DNA of 53,820 bases from Streptomyces gilvus (GTDB taxonomy: Bacteria; Actinomycetota; Actinomycetes; Streptomycetales; Streptomycetaceae). Of this stretch, positions 34,562 to 43,267 are shown in pieces. How positions within the stretch are numbered: position 1 is the first letter of the stretch; each line of letters starts with the position of its first letter. The position numbers and the translations under genes are program-made. The notes under the pieces were generated by a model, which searched no databases, was not told the DNA's origin, and saw nothing but the letters and a program-made list of their open reading frames with translations. The stretch lies in NCBI RefSeq assembly GCF_022513565.1, contig NZ_JAKWBE010000042.1:1-53820 (forward strand), given 5' to 3'.

Positions 34562-37036
34562 ATGGCACCCATGGATCCAGCGCGAGACGAGCCCGACGGG
34601 CCGACGCCCGCGGGACCGCGCGATCTCCTCGACGCGTCCAGCGACGCGGCGGCGGTCCTCACCGCTCAGGGGGTCGTGCTCGGCTGGACCCGTGCCGCCG
34701 AGGCGCTGCTCGGCCACCCGGCCGCCGAGGTGGTCGGCACGTCCGCCGCCCGCCTGCTGGCCGTCCCCAGGGACCCGGCGCGGGTGGCCGGGGTGGTGCG
34801 GCGGTGCCGGGCCGGCATGGGGTGGAACGGCCTGGTCCCGCTCCGGCACCGCGACGGCCGGTCCGTCGACGCCGACCTGCGGGTCTCCGCGTCCTTCCAG
34901 GTCGGGGAGAGCGAGTGCTTCCTGCTCTCGGCGCGGGAGCGGCGTCAGCAGTGGATGATCGGCCAGTCCGTGCTCGACGGGTTCCTCACCCGTTCCCCGG
35001 TCGGCATGGCGGTGATGGACCTGGAGCTGCGCTACGTGTGGCTCAACGACACCCTCGAATCCTTCGGCGGCGTGCCGCGTGAACAGCGGCTCGGGCGCCG
35101 GCTGAGCGAACTGCTGCCGGGGCTGCAGGCGGCCACGCTCGAAGGGCTGATGCGCAAGGTCCTGCAGAGCGGGGTCCCGGTCACCGACTACGAGTACCTG
35201 GGCTGGAGCTGGGCCGACCCGCACCGCCAGCGCGCGTACTCCACGTCCTTCTTCCCCCTGGTGGACGCGGGGGAGACCGTCACCGGGGTCTGCTACATGG
35301 TCCAGGACGTCACCGAGCGCTGGACCGCGCGACGGCTGCTGACGCTGGTCAACGAGGCCGGCACCTGCGTCGGCACCACCCTGGACGTCATCCGGACGGC
35401 CCAGGAACTCGCCGACTTCGCGGTACCGCGGTTCGCGGACTTCGTCGTCGTCGACCTCCTGGAGCCCGTCCTGAGCACCGAGGGGCACGGGGCGTGGCTC
35501 ACGGACGCCGGGCCCGCCCCCGCCCAGCCGGTGCTGCGGCGTGCCGGGATGAGTTCGGTGCGGGAGGGCTGTCCCGAGGCCGTGGTGCGGATCGGGGAGA
35601 AAGCGGGCTTCCTGCCCCCGACACACGATCTGAGCCTGCTCATCGACGGTGAACCGATCCTGCTCCCGGTCGTCGATCCCTCGGCGAAGGAGTGGGTCAC
35701 CGAGCAGCCCGAACGCGCCCAGCGCATCCGTGAGTTCGGCCTGCACTCCCTGATATCCGTGCCGATGCGGGCACGCAACACCGCGCTCGGCATCACCACC
35801 TTCATGCGCTCCCTCAACCCGGTCCCCTTCCAGCCGGACGACGTACTGCTGGCCCGGGAAGTGGTGGCCCGGGCGGCGCTGTGCGTCGACAACGCCCGCC
35901 GCTACACCCGCGAGCACACCGCGGCGGTGACCCTGCAGCGCAGTCTGCTGCCGCAGGCCCTCTCCGGCGGAACCGCGCTGGAGGTGGCCTCCGCCTATCT
36001 GCCGGCCGACCCCACGGACGGTGTGGGCGGCGACTGGTTCGACGTGATCCCGCTGTCCGGGGCCCGGGTCGGTCTCGTCATCGGCGACGTGGTGGGACAC
36101 GGCATCACCGCCGCGGCGGCCATGGGCCGGCTGCGTACGGCGGTGCAGACCCTCGCCGACATGGAACTGCCGCCCGACGAACTGCTGGCCCACCTCGACG
36201 ACCTCGTCCTGCGGCTGAGCGCCGAGAAGACCGACGGTGGCGGGCCGGCCCAGGGAAGCATGACCGCCTTCCTCGGGGCGACCTGCCTGTACGCCGTCTA
36301 CGACCCGGTCACCGGTCGCTGCACGATGGCCCGCGCCGGACACCCCCCGCCCGTCGTGGTCGCACCCGACGGCCGGGTCTCCTTCCCCGAGCCCCCGGCC
36401 GGACCGCCGCTGGGACTGGGCGCCATGGCGTTCGAGGCCACCGAGATCGAACTCGCCGAGAACAGCCTGATCGGCCTCTACACCGACGGTCTCATCGAGG
36501 GGTCCGACGGCGACATCGAGCGCGGCATGTCCCGCCTGGCCGGGGCTCTGACCCGCTCCGAGACCGACCTGCCCACGCTGTGCACGTCCGCGGTGCAGCA
36601 GCTCGTCCCCGGATCGCAGCCCGACGACATCGCCCTGCTCCTGGCCCGCACCCACACCCTGGGCGCGGATCATGTCGCCTCCTGGGACGTGCCCGTGGAC
36701 CCGGCCGCCGTCGCCGACCTCCGCGCGCGGGCCACCCGCCAGGTGGAGGCCTGGGGACTTGAGGACCTCGCCCTGACGACGGAACTCGTCGTCAGCGAAC
36801 TGGTCACCAACGCGATCCGCTACGCCGAGCCGCCCATACGTCTACGGCTGATCCGCGACACCGACCTGACCTGCGAGGTCGCCGACTCCAGCAGCACGGC
36901 CCCCCGCCTGCGACACGCCCGCAGCACGGACGAGGGCGGCCGCGGCCTCTTCCTCGTGGCCCAACTGACCGACCGCTGGGGCGCCCGCTACACCCCCGAG
37001 GGAAAGATCATCTGGGCGGAGCAGGAAAGGCCGTGA
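34562..37036 (+). CDS. PAS-PAS-GAF-SpoIIE phosphatase with C-terminal HATPase
   Basis: 824 residues from ATG 34562 (ATG 34571 also possible). A paralogue of the divergent 32293-34359 protein: PAS 1 (about 25-120), PAS 2 (about 135-255), GAF (about 270-445), SpoIIE phosphatase (about 465-690: VGGDWFDVIPLS, VIGDVVGHGITAAAAMGRLR, LYTDGLIEG, PDDIALLLA). It then adds an RsbW-like HATPase_c domain (about 700-824) with an intact N-box (VSELVTNAIRYA) and G-box (EGGRGLFLVAQL). Combining phosphatase and anti-sigma kinase in one chain makes it a complete RsbU/RsbW-type switch, presumably acting on an RsbV-like protein and a sigma factor. The sigma partner is not identified. Confidence 0.92.
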   Translation: MAPMDPARDEPDGPTPAGPRDLLDASSDAAAVLTAQGVVLGWTRAAEALLGHPAAEVVGTSAARLLAVPRDPARVAGVVRRCRAGMGWNGLVPLRHRDGRSVDADLRVSASFQVGESECFLLSARERRQQWMIGQSVLDGFLTRSPVGMAVMDLELRYVWLNDTLESFGGVPREQRLGRRLSELLPGLQAATLEGLMRKVLQSGVPVTDYEYLGWSWADPHRQRAYSTSFFPLVDAGETVTGVCYMVQDVTERWTARRLLTLVNEAGTCVGTTLDVIRTAQELADFAVPRFADFVVVDLLEPVLSTEGHGAWLTDAGPAPAQPVLRRAGMSSVREGCPEAVVRIGEKAGFLPPTHDLSLLIDGEPILLPVVDPSAKEWVTEQPERAQRIREFGLHSLISVPMRARNTALGITTFMRSLNPVPFQPDDVLLAREVVARAALCVDNARRYTREHTAAVTLQRSLLPQALSGGTALEVASAYLPADPTDGVGGDWFDVIPLSGARVGLVIGDVVGHGITAAAAMGRLRTAVQTLADMELPPDELLAHLDDLVLRLSAEKTDGGGPAQGSMTAFLGATCLYAVYDPVTGRCTMARAGHPPPVVVAPDGRVSFPEPPAGPPLGLGAMAFEATEIELAENSLIGLYTDGLIEGSDGDIERGMSRLAGALTRSETDLPTLCTSAVQQLVPGSQPDDIALLLARTHTLGADHVASWDVPVDPAAVADLRARATRQVEAWGLEDLALTTELVVSELVTNAIRYAEPPIRLRLIRDTDLTCEVADSSSTAPRLRHARSTDEGGRGLFLVAQLTDRWGARYTPEGKIIWAEQERP

Positions 37037-37463
37037 GGCTGGGTCCGTCGGCGGAGCGCGCTCCGGCCGCGACGAGGATTCCGGCGGTCCCGGGATGGGG
37101 GGCCGTGGTTCGCCCAGTCGAGGGGCGCCCGGACAGGAGTTGAGTTCGAGGCTCTCCGGAACGAGCAAGGCGCGCATGAGGTGCGTGATGCTGTCCCTGG
37201 CGGCCTGGCCGACCCTGTGGCCCCCGTCGGCCCCGGCTCCCACCGCGTCACCAAGCCGTTTTCGCGACGCCGCATTCCCTGGGGGCGCGGTGGCGGCCGC
37301 TAGGTGAAACCACGGAACTTGCTACTGACGTTCGCCGTGGAAGTACGCGGGCCTGAAACGGCGTCGGTGGGCGGGGCTAGGGTGCGAGGCACCCGATGGT
37401 TTCCGGGCCGGTCGTCGGCGGACGCCGGTCAGGTCCGCTGCTGCTGCCCCGAGGAGACACGTG
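37037..37463 (+). other. 427-bp gap with probable promoter only
   Basis: No convincing gene. Near its right end CTGAAA (37353-37358) and TAGGGT (37378-37383), 19 nt apart, form a plausible promoter for the gene at 37464, which also has GAGGAG (37451-37456). The rest shows short, inconsistent reading frames and nothing I recognise. Confidence 0.4.
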
Positions 37464-38117
37464 ATGGGCGCTCGTTCGTTCATGCTCGCGACACGGATAC
37501 CGATGTCGCGCGATGGCTTCGCCGAGTGGCTGCGCACGCCCTTGCCGGGCCTTGACATCATCGAGAACCCGTCCGCGATGTACGTGGGGTGGGCCAGCGA
37601 CGGCGCCGCCCCGGACTGGGACCTGGCCGAGACCGCCGCCCACTACCCGCAGGCGGTGGCCGGGATCCGCGCCGGGCGGGACAAGACCCCCCTGCAACTG
37701 CTCGCCCCCCGCGCCGCCCAAGGCTTCAGCCTGCTCCGCCACCGTGACGAGGCTCTGGAGGTCTATCTGTACGACTACCACGGCGAGGAGACCAGCACCC
37801 AGACCGATCTGCTGATGCTGGCCGGCGCGGGCCGCTTCGCGCACCCAGGCACCGAGGCACCGGTCATGTACTGGGGCGGCGACGTCTACCCCGGCCTCCC
37901 GATGCCCGGCGACGAGCCCCTCGCGATCATGCTCGTCACTCACACCCGAGCCCGCTTCGTGGACACCCACCCACTCGACACCCTGATCGCGAACCTGACG
38001 CCCATCGAGACCGACTTCCTCACCGCAAACGCCTACGGCGAGGACGAAGCCCCGCCCCAGGCCTCCCATGACCTGCTCGACCCCGCGCTCCGCGCCGACC
38101 CGGTCGCCGACCAGTGA
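37464..38117 (+). CDS. Unrecognised cytoplasmic protein
   Basis: 217 residues; ATG 37464 with GAGGAG 7 nt upstream (GTG 37461 is an equal alternative). No signal peptide or membrane segment. I do not recognise the family. Visible features: a conserved-looking core AMYVGWASDGAAPDWDLAET, QGFSLLRHRDEALEVYLYDY, PVMYWGGDVYPGLPMPGDEP and a charged, disordered C-terminus (EDEAPPQASHD). The even composition and good codon bias argue that it is real. It stands alone with its own promoter. The frame remains open for about 40 codons after the stop (to about 38239), which could be a lost C-terminal extension. Confidence 0.75.
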   Translation: MGARSFMLATRIPMSRDGFAEWLRTPLPGLDIIENPSAMYVGWASDGAAPDWDLAETAAHYPQAVAGIRAGRDKTPLQLLAPRAAQGFSLLRHRDEALEVYLYDYHGEETSTQTDLLMLAGAGRFAHPGTEAPVMYWGGDVYPGLPMPGDEPLAIMLVTHTRARFVDTHPLDTLIANLTPIETDFLTANAYGEDEAPPQASHDLLDPALRADPVADQ

Positions 38118-38355
38118 GCCCTCGCCGACCTGAAGTCGCAGATCAAAGAGCTGTTGCGTGACAACGCCGGAGCCGTCCTGGGTATGCGGTCGACGGCAGA
38201 TACAGGAGCCAGCCGTCCGGTTCACACCCGCCCGGGTTGAGAGGCCGACTCCGATCTGGTGCATGCAGGCGGAAGAACTCTTGCCTGGTGTCAAGCGCTG
38301 CGCAATCCCTGTACGAGATACCGGACTTGAGATAGCGTCACCCTGCCCCAGCGTA

Positions 38356-38369
38356 TTGAATCGTTTCAA
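38356..38369. promoter_or_regulatory. LacI-family operator TTGAA-TCGT-TTCAA
   Basis: Perfect 5-bp arms around TCGT with the central CG typical of LacI/GalR operators. It sits 24 bp before the ATG of the rhamnosidase gene, so it should block transcription or early elongation in the absence of inducer. No LacI-family gene lies in the window. Confidence 0.7.
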
Positions 38370-38392
38370 CCGCCTGTGAGGGACGAGGTGCC

Positions 38393-41020
38393 ATGACTTC
38401 CAGCAGCCCATCCGAGCACCCTGCACAACCCGGCCCCCGCCGCCGTACGGTCCTCGCCGCCGGCGCCGGAGCCGTCGCCCTGACCGCCGGACTTCCCGCC
38501 GTGACCTCCGCGGCGGCCGACACCGGAGCGGCCACCGCCAGACCCCCGCGCATCGGCACGGGCTGGCAGCGCTACGTCCAGGGCCCCGCCTCCCGCACCG
38601 TACGACCCGAGCGTGTCCTCGCCTCGACCGGTGACGTCCGCAAGCCCGAGGCCCTGCTGAAGCCCGGCGGCGCCAGAACCGTCCTGCGCCGCCCGCAGCC
38701 CGCCCCCACTCCGCGCTGGCCGGAGGGCACACAGGCCTCGGCGTCCTCCACGCACGCCGGCAACAACGGCAACGACGGCCAGCCGCGCACCTATGACGCC
38801 GCCAACGCCATCGACGGCAACCCCGACACCTTCTGGAACGACGACACGATCGCCGCCTTCCCCGACACCCTGACCATCACCCTGCCGCAGCCCCGCAGCA
38901 TGTCCGGCATCACCGTGATCTCCAACAGCGACGGAGTGCCGACCGACTTCACGGTCGACGTCTGGGTCAACGGGGCCTGGCAGACCGCCGCGACGATCTC
39001 CGACAACGATGTCATCCAGCGGGCGGTGCCCTTCGGCGCCACGTTCTCGACGACCCAGGTCCGCATCACCGTCACCGCCGTCCAGGACACCCCGCGCGGG
39101 GCCTTCACACGGATCAACGAGGTCTGGCCCGAGGCGGTCCCACCGGTCGTGGCCCCCAGCGTCACGGTCGACTTCGGCAAGGTCGTGGTCGGGTACCCGC
39201 GCGTCCGCTTCACCTTCGCCTCGGACAACTCGCCCGGCGTGCGCCTCGCGTTCTCCGAGACCAAGCAGTTCCTCACCGACCGCTCCGACTTCACCCGCTC
39301 CGACCAGTCCGGCGTCGCGGCCCAGGGGACCGACCAGTTCGCCGTACCGGCCAAGGGCGCGGACTGGACCGACCACAAGGGCTTCCAGTCCGGCGACAAG
39401 GTCTACGCCGACGGACTGCACGGCTTCCGCTACCTGCGCATCGCGCTGGACGCCCTGGCGACCGACGTCCCGGCCGCGCAGCCCTGGGGAACCGTCGAGA
39501 TCGACTCCGTCAGCCTGGACTTCACCGCCTATGTCGGCACCCCGGGCACCTACCGCGGCTGGTTCCTCTGCTCCGACGACGACCTCAACCGCTACTGGTA
39601 CGGCGCCGCCTACACCAACGAACTCGTCACCGACACCTTCCGCCAGGACGACGTCGATCCGCGCAACGCCTGGACCGCCTCCCTGGAGGGCAAGCTCGTC
39701 CTGCACGACGGAGCCAAACGCGACCGCGACCCGTACGTCGGCGATCTCGCCGTCTCCGCCCGGACCCTGTACCTCACCCACGACGACACCGCGGCCGCCG
39801 CCCGCAACGTGCTCGCCGACCTCGCCGACCACCAGCGCGCCGACGGCTGGATCCCCCCGGCCTCCATCGCCGACTACACCCTCCCGCTCTTCGACTATCC
39901 GCTGTGGTGGGTGACTTGCAGCTGGGACTACGTGCTCTACACCGGGGACCGCGCCTACGCCACCCGCTACTACCCCAACCTGCAGAAGGTCCTGGACACC
40001 TGGTACCCGAGCGTCACCGACGAGGCCGGGCTGCTCAGCAAGGGACTCAACAACACCGGCGGATACGGCGACTACGCCTTCCTCGGACGCACAGGCAGGG
40101 TCACCTACTACAACGCCCTCTACGTCCAGGCACTCAAGGACGCCGCCCAACTCGCCCGTCTACTCGGCCAGCAGGCCGACGCGACACGCTGGACGCAGCG
40201 GGCCGCCGCGGTGACGGACGCCATCAACTCCCGCCTGTGGGACGCGAGTTCAGGCGCCTATCTCGACTCCGGAACCGGGGCCGTCCGGCACGCCCAGGAC
40301 GGCAACTCCCTCGCCGTCACCGCCGGAGTCGCCGACACCGACCGCGCCCGGTCCGCGCTCGCCCATCTCGACGCCACCACGAGGCGCCCGTACGGCAACG
40401 CCTTCATGGACAACGACACGATCTTCGACGGCGCCTCCCAGCGCGTCTACGCCTTCACGTCGTACCCGGAGATCGTGGCCCGCTTCATCTCGGGACGCGC
40501 CGACTCCGCGCTCGACCAGATCCGCCGGACCTACGGCTGGATGGACGCCCACGACCCCGGCATCACGAACTGGGAGGGCATCGGCCCGGGCGGCTCGCTC
40601 TACGAGGACGCCTACACCAGCATGGCCCACGGCTGGTCCACCGGCGTCCTTCCGGCACTGACCCACCACCTGCTGGGCGCCCGGCCGACGTCCCCCGGAT
40701 ACGCCACCTGGGAGGTGCGCCCCGAACCCGGCGACGTCACCTGGGCGCAGGGCCAACTCCCCACCCCGCACGGCGCCTTGCGCGTCGCATGGGAGAACTC
40801 CGGACGCGTCTTCCGACTGGACGTCGACGTCCCCGAGGGAACCCGGGGCACGGTCGCGCTGCCGGGGGACAGCGGCCGTCTGACCGTACGGGCCGACGGG
40901 CGGCGGGTGTGGGACGGGCACCGCGCGTCGGACGGCAGGGTCGGTGTCGAGGACGGACGCGTCACCATCTCCGGACTGGCCTCGGGCACGCACACCGTCA
41001 CCGCCCGCCGGGACGGCTGA
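38393..41020 (+). CDS. Tat-exported GH78-type alpha-L-rhamnosidase
   Basis: 875 residues; ATG 38393. Tat-type signal PRRRTVLAAGAGAVALTAG, with a cleavage region at about SAAA. A discoidin-like (F5/8 C, CBM32-type) domain spans about 120-245 (NGNDGQPRTYDAANAIDGN, DTFWNDD). Then comes a beta domain (about 255-385) and an (alpha/alpha)6 barrel (about 395-770) with DGAKRDRDPYVGDLAVS, WWVTCSWDYVLYTGD and GYGDYAF, as in family GH78 and related rhamnosidases. The C-terminal beta domain (about 785-875) matches Bac_rhamnosid_C. It releases terminal rhamnose from plant glycosides or pectin outside the cell; exact substrate unknown. A LacI-type operator lies upstream. Confidence 0.88.
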   Translation: MTSSSPSEHPAQPGPRRRTVLAAGAGAVALTAGLPAVTSAAADTGAATARPPRIGTGWQRYVQGPASRTVRPERVLASTGDVRKPEALLKPGGARTVLRRPQPAPTPRWPEGTQASASSTHAGNNGNDGQPRTYDAANAIDGNPDTFWNDDTIAAFPDTLTITLPQPRSMSGITVISNSDGVPTDFTVDVWVNGAWQTAATISDNDVIQRAVPFGATFSTTQVRITVTAVQDTPRGAFTRINEVWPEAVPPVVAPSVTVDFGKVVVGYPRVRFTFASDNSPGVRLAFSETKQFLTDRSDFTRSDQSGVAAQGTDQFAVPAKGADWTDHKGFQSGDKVYADGLHGFRYLRIALDALATDVPAAQPWGTVEIDSVSLDFTAYVGTPGTYRGWFLCSDDDLNRYWYGAAYTNELVTDTFRQDDVDPRNAWTASLEGKLVLHDGAKRDRDPYVGDLAVSARTLYLTHDDTAAAARNVLADLADHQRADGWIPPASIADYTLPLFDYPLWWVTCSWDYVLYTGDRAYATRYYPNLQKVLDTWYPSVTDEAGLLSKGLNNTGGYGDYAFLGRTGRVTYYNALYVQALKDAAQLARLLGQQADATRWTQRAAAVTDAINSRLWDASSGAYLDSGTGAVRHAQDGNSLAVTAGVADTDRARSALAHLDATTRRPYGNAFMDNDTIFDGASQRVYAFTSYPEIVARFISGRADSALDQIRRTYGWMDAHDPGITNWEGIGPGGSLYEDAYTSMAHGWSTGVLPALTHHLLGARPTSPGYATWEVRPEPGDVTWAQGQLPTPHGALRVAWENSGRVFRLDVDVPEGTRGTVALPGDSGRLTVRADGRRVWDGHRASDGRVGVEDGRVTISGLASGTHTVTARRDG

Positions 41021-41090
41021 CCGGGGCAGGCGCGGACACGACGTCCGAAATCCGCCAGGCGCCGAGCCCGCCGGCGGAAACAATCGACGT

Positions 41091-41726
41091 ATGACCGTGA
41101 ACCAGGACGGGATCCGCATCGAGCACCGCGGGCACGCCCCGCAGGTCCACCCCACCGCCTACGTGGCACCGACCGCCACGCTGGTCGGCGACGTACGGGT
41201 CGGGCCACGGGCGCGGGTGATGTACGGCGCGGTGCTCGATGCCGAGGGCTCCCGGATCGAGATCGGCGAGGCGTCGGTGATCTGCGAGAACGCGGTCCTG
41301 CGCGCCTCCGCGGTGGCCGGCGACCAGCCCGTGCTGCTCGGCGACCACGTCTTCGTGGGACCGCACGCCACCCTGCTCGGGTGCGAGGTGGGCCGGTGCG
41401 CCTACCTCGCCACCTCGGCGACCGTCCTGCAGGGCGCACGGCTCGGCGCCGGCGCGGTCGTGGCCGTCGGCGCGCTGGTCCACGCCCGGGCCGTGCTGCC
41501 GGACGAGTTCTTCGTGCCCCCGCACACCCTCGCCCTGGACGACCCCGTGCGCGTCCTGGCTCCGGGCGACCCGGGGGTCGCCGCGGCCGTCGCCCAGGTC
41601 GGGTTCGCCCGGGTCGCCTTCGGCGTCGACGCGGCCTGGACCGACCGGATCAGGCGGTACGAGCGCGTGGCGGAGGTCCGGGTGGCGGAGTTCGGCGCCC
41701 ATGCGGAGGACAGGATGCCCGGCTGA
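41091..41726 (+). CDS. Left-handed beta-helix protein, gamma-CA-like
   Basis: 211 residues; ATG 41091. Hexapeptide repeats (APTATLVGDVRVGPRARVMY, QPVLLGDHVFVGPHATLLGC, GARLGAGAVVAVGALVHARA) form a left-handed beta-helix, as in gamma-carbonic anhydrases and LbH acyltransferases. All three zinc-ligand His positions of gamma-CAs appear changed: the first is Arg (CENAVLRAS), the second Pro (VGPHATL, with a His one residue later) and the third Leu (TLLGC). So classical carbonic anhydrase activity is doubtful. A C-terminal helix region (about 165-211) follows. It lies 70 bp after the rhamnosidase gene, with no strong terminator between. Confidence 0.85.
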   Translation: MTVNQDGIRIEHRGHAPQVHPTAYVAPTATLVGDVRVGPRARVMYGAVLDAEGSRIEIGEASVICENAVLRASAVAGDQPVLLGDHVFVGPHATLLGCEVGRCAYLATSATVLQGARLGAGAVVAVGALVHARAVLPDEFFVPPHTLALDDPVRVLAPGDPGVAAAVAQVGFARVAFGVDAAWTDRIRRYERVAEVRVAEFGAHAEDRMPG

Positions 41727-41870
41727 CCGGGCAGGACGCCCGGCTGCGGAGGACAGGATGCCTGGCGTCGAATGACCTTGCCCTGCGGCGGGATCATGGC
41801 ACTGTAGGTGTCGCAGTCATCGCCGTTCATCGGCGAGTGCCGCCCGTCGTCGCCGAAGGAGGCTGGCCGC

Positions 41871-42371
41871 GTGAATGTGGTGGTCTGGATCGTCGAGGGC
41901 ACCTGGCCCGCGTGTGTGGACGCCGCGCGCAGACACGCGCCCGAGGACGCGGACGTCCTCCTGCTCCATGTGACCCCGGAGGACCTGCCGAGCGTGGCGC
42001 ACGGCGCGTTCGCCGGGCTGCTGGGCCGAGGACACGCGGAACGCGATCCCGGCACCCGCGTCGAACACCTCGCCGCGGCCTCCGCCGACCAGCTCCTGCG
42101 CGCCGCCGCCGACCGGCTCGGCCGGCCCTGCAGCCGCACCGAGCGCACCGGACGCGTCGAACGCGAGGTCGTCGCGGCGGTCGAGGACGCCGATCTGCTC
42201 GTCCTGGCCCGCGACGGCGACCGTACCCACCTGGGCCCGCACAGCCTCGGCCCCGCCAGCCGCTTCGTCCTCGACCACGCCCCCTGCCCCGTCCTCCTGG
42301 TCTGGCCCGAACCGGCCCCCGGCCTGGCCACCATCCCACCCCCACCGCCGCATCCCCCGCACCACCGATAG
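41871..42371 (+). CDS. Universal stress protein (UspA-like)
   Basis: 166 residues; GTG 41871 after GAAGGAGG. Single Usp domain: NVVVWIVEGTWPACVDAARR, ADVLLLHVTPEDLPSVAHGA, EREVVAAVEDADLLVLARDG and the C-terminal LGPASRFVLDHAPCPVLLVW, where Usp proteins carry their nucleotide-binding loop. The usual G-2x-G-9x-G-S/T pattern is only partly kept, so ATP binding is uncertain. A Pro/His-rich tail follows. Its stop lies 2 bp from the convergent membrane-protein gene. Confidence 0.87.
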   Translation: MNVVVWIVEGTWPACVDAARRHAPEDADVLLLHVTPEDLPSVAHGAFAGLLGRGHAERDPGTRVEHLAAASADQLLRAAADRLGRPCSRTERTGRVEREVVAAVEDADLLVLARDGDRTHLGPHSLGPASRFVLDHAPCPVLLVWPEPAPGLATIPPPPPHPPHHR

Positions 42372-42373
42372 CG

Positions 42374-42709
42374 TCAGCGCGCCGACACGGAGAGTGCGAG
42401 GTAGGGCAGCAGGACGGCGGGCAGCGTCAACAGCCAGGGCTTGAGCGGACGTTCACGTCTGAGAGGCACGAGCACAACGGCGATCACCATCAGCGCCAGC
42501 ACGAACAGGCCGGTGATAACGAGGAGGCCCAGGACCGGACCACTGTGGTCGATCTGGTTGTAGGTGCAGCCGTCCAGGTCGGGCCGTTCCAGGTCGTCGA
42601 GCCCGCAGTGGCCGTACGCGGCATACCAACGGGCGCACCACACCACGACGACGGCCGGTATCCCGATGAGGACATGGACCAGCAGCGGCCCACCGTAGCG
42701 ACGGATCAC
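42374..42709 (-). CDS. Small membrane protein, unknown
   Basis: 111 residues; GTG 42709 overlapping the stop of the upstream gene (GTGA), so the pair is translationally coupled. About three hydrophobic helices: GPLLVHVLIGIPAVVVVWCA, VLGLLVITGLFVLALMVIAV and WLLTLPAVLLPYLALSV. The loop between helices 1 and 2 (YGHCGLDDLERPDLDGCTYN) has two Cys that may form an extracytoplasmic disulfide. I do not recognise a family. It most likely forms a complex with the protein encoded upstream. Confidence 0.75.
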   Translation of the reverse strand: MIRRYGGPLLVHVLIGIPAVVVVWCARWYAAYGHCGLDDLERPDLDGCTYNQIDHSGPVLGLLVITGLFVLALMVIAVVLVPLRRERPLKPWLLTLPAVLLPYLALSVSAR

Positions 42710-43170
42710 CGCAGCGCCTTCCGGGCGCGGAACTCGGTCACACAGCCGGCGCCGATCACGAACAGGGCGGCGCAGACACCGAGGAGCAGGGTCGTCCAGT
42801 TCATCCAGCCGTAGTTCGGATCGCTGGGGTACGTGGTGCCGTCGTCGCGGACGCAGTCGAAGCGCAGCGGCAGGTACGACGCCTCGTGCCGGACGAGGTG
42901 CCGGACCGTGTCGGCGCTGAAGCCGTCCCGGCACGCGGGCGCGGGCACGGAGTCCGCGCCGTCGTTGTAGGCGAGCTGGGAGGCCAGGACGCCGGTGAGT
43001 CCCAGTGCGTAGACCGCCGCCGCGCAGGCCGCCGCCAGCCACGCGGCGCGGTGCAGCAGATGGACCGCCCAGGGCTGGGGGCGGCCCGGCAGAGCCATCG
43101 CGAGGACTGAGACCGCGGCGATCAGCACGCCCAGGGCGCAGATGGCGAAGACGCCGAGTCCGGCGATCAT
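42706..43170 (-). CDS. Membrane protein, unknown, partner of 42374-42709
   Basis: 154 residues; ATG 43170 after a G-run (GGGGGGG). Three or four hydrophobic helices: GVFAICALGVLIAAVSVLAM, AAWLAAACAAAVYALGLTGV and TTLLLGVCAALFVIGAGCV. The extracytoplasmic loop (about 75-120) has two Cys (APACRDGF, RFDCVRDD) resembling the Cys-loop in the downstream protein. No family recognised. Coupled to the downstream gene by a 4-bp overlap and divergent from the FAD oxidoreductase gene. Confidence 0.75.
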   Translation of the reverse strand: MIAGLGVFAICALGVLIAAVSVLAMALPGRPQPWAVHLLHRAAWLAAACAAAVYALGLTGVLASQLAYNDGADSVPAPACRDGFSADTVRHLVRHEASYLPLRFDCVRDDGTTYPSDPNYGWMNWTTLLLGVCAALFVIGAGCVTEFRARKALR

Positions 43171-43235
43171 GAGCCCCCCCTGTTCGGCATGATCTTTGTC
43201 GGTTCGGGCAACTCCACCAGGCCCGAGGGCGTTGG

Positions 43236-43267
43236 ACTGTGACGGAGGCCACTCCTCCGGTCACAGT
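43236..43267. promoter_or_regulatory. 13-bp hairpin in divergent promoter region
   Basis: ACTGTGACGGAGG and CCTCCGGTCACAGT pair with a single bulged base around CCACT; a third GTCACA follows at 43271-43276. Two TGTGAC/GTCACA half-site pairs could be an operator for a CRP-like or other dimeric regulator. Alternatively it is a terminator-like structure; context (divergent promoters) favours regulation. Confidence 0.4.

Noticed and set aside
33647..36673. 1008-residue minus-strand frame spanning the end of one phosphatase and opposite the other
   Set aside because: It overlaps both validated phosphatase genes in other frames and has no recognisable domain; a shadow frame.
36842..37243. 133-residue minus-strand frame in the gap after the HATPase phosphatase
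   Set aside because: Its C-terminal half is antisense to the HATPase domain; the remainder has no start-site support or known domain.
41051..41078. TCCGCC/GGCGGA inverted repeat between rhamnosidase and beta-helix genes
   Set aside because: Arms of only 6 bp with a 16-nt loop; expected by chance at this GC content, so not called a terminator.
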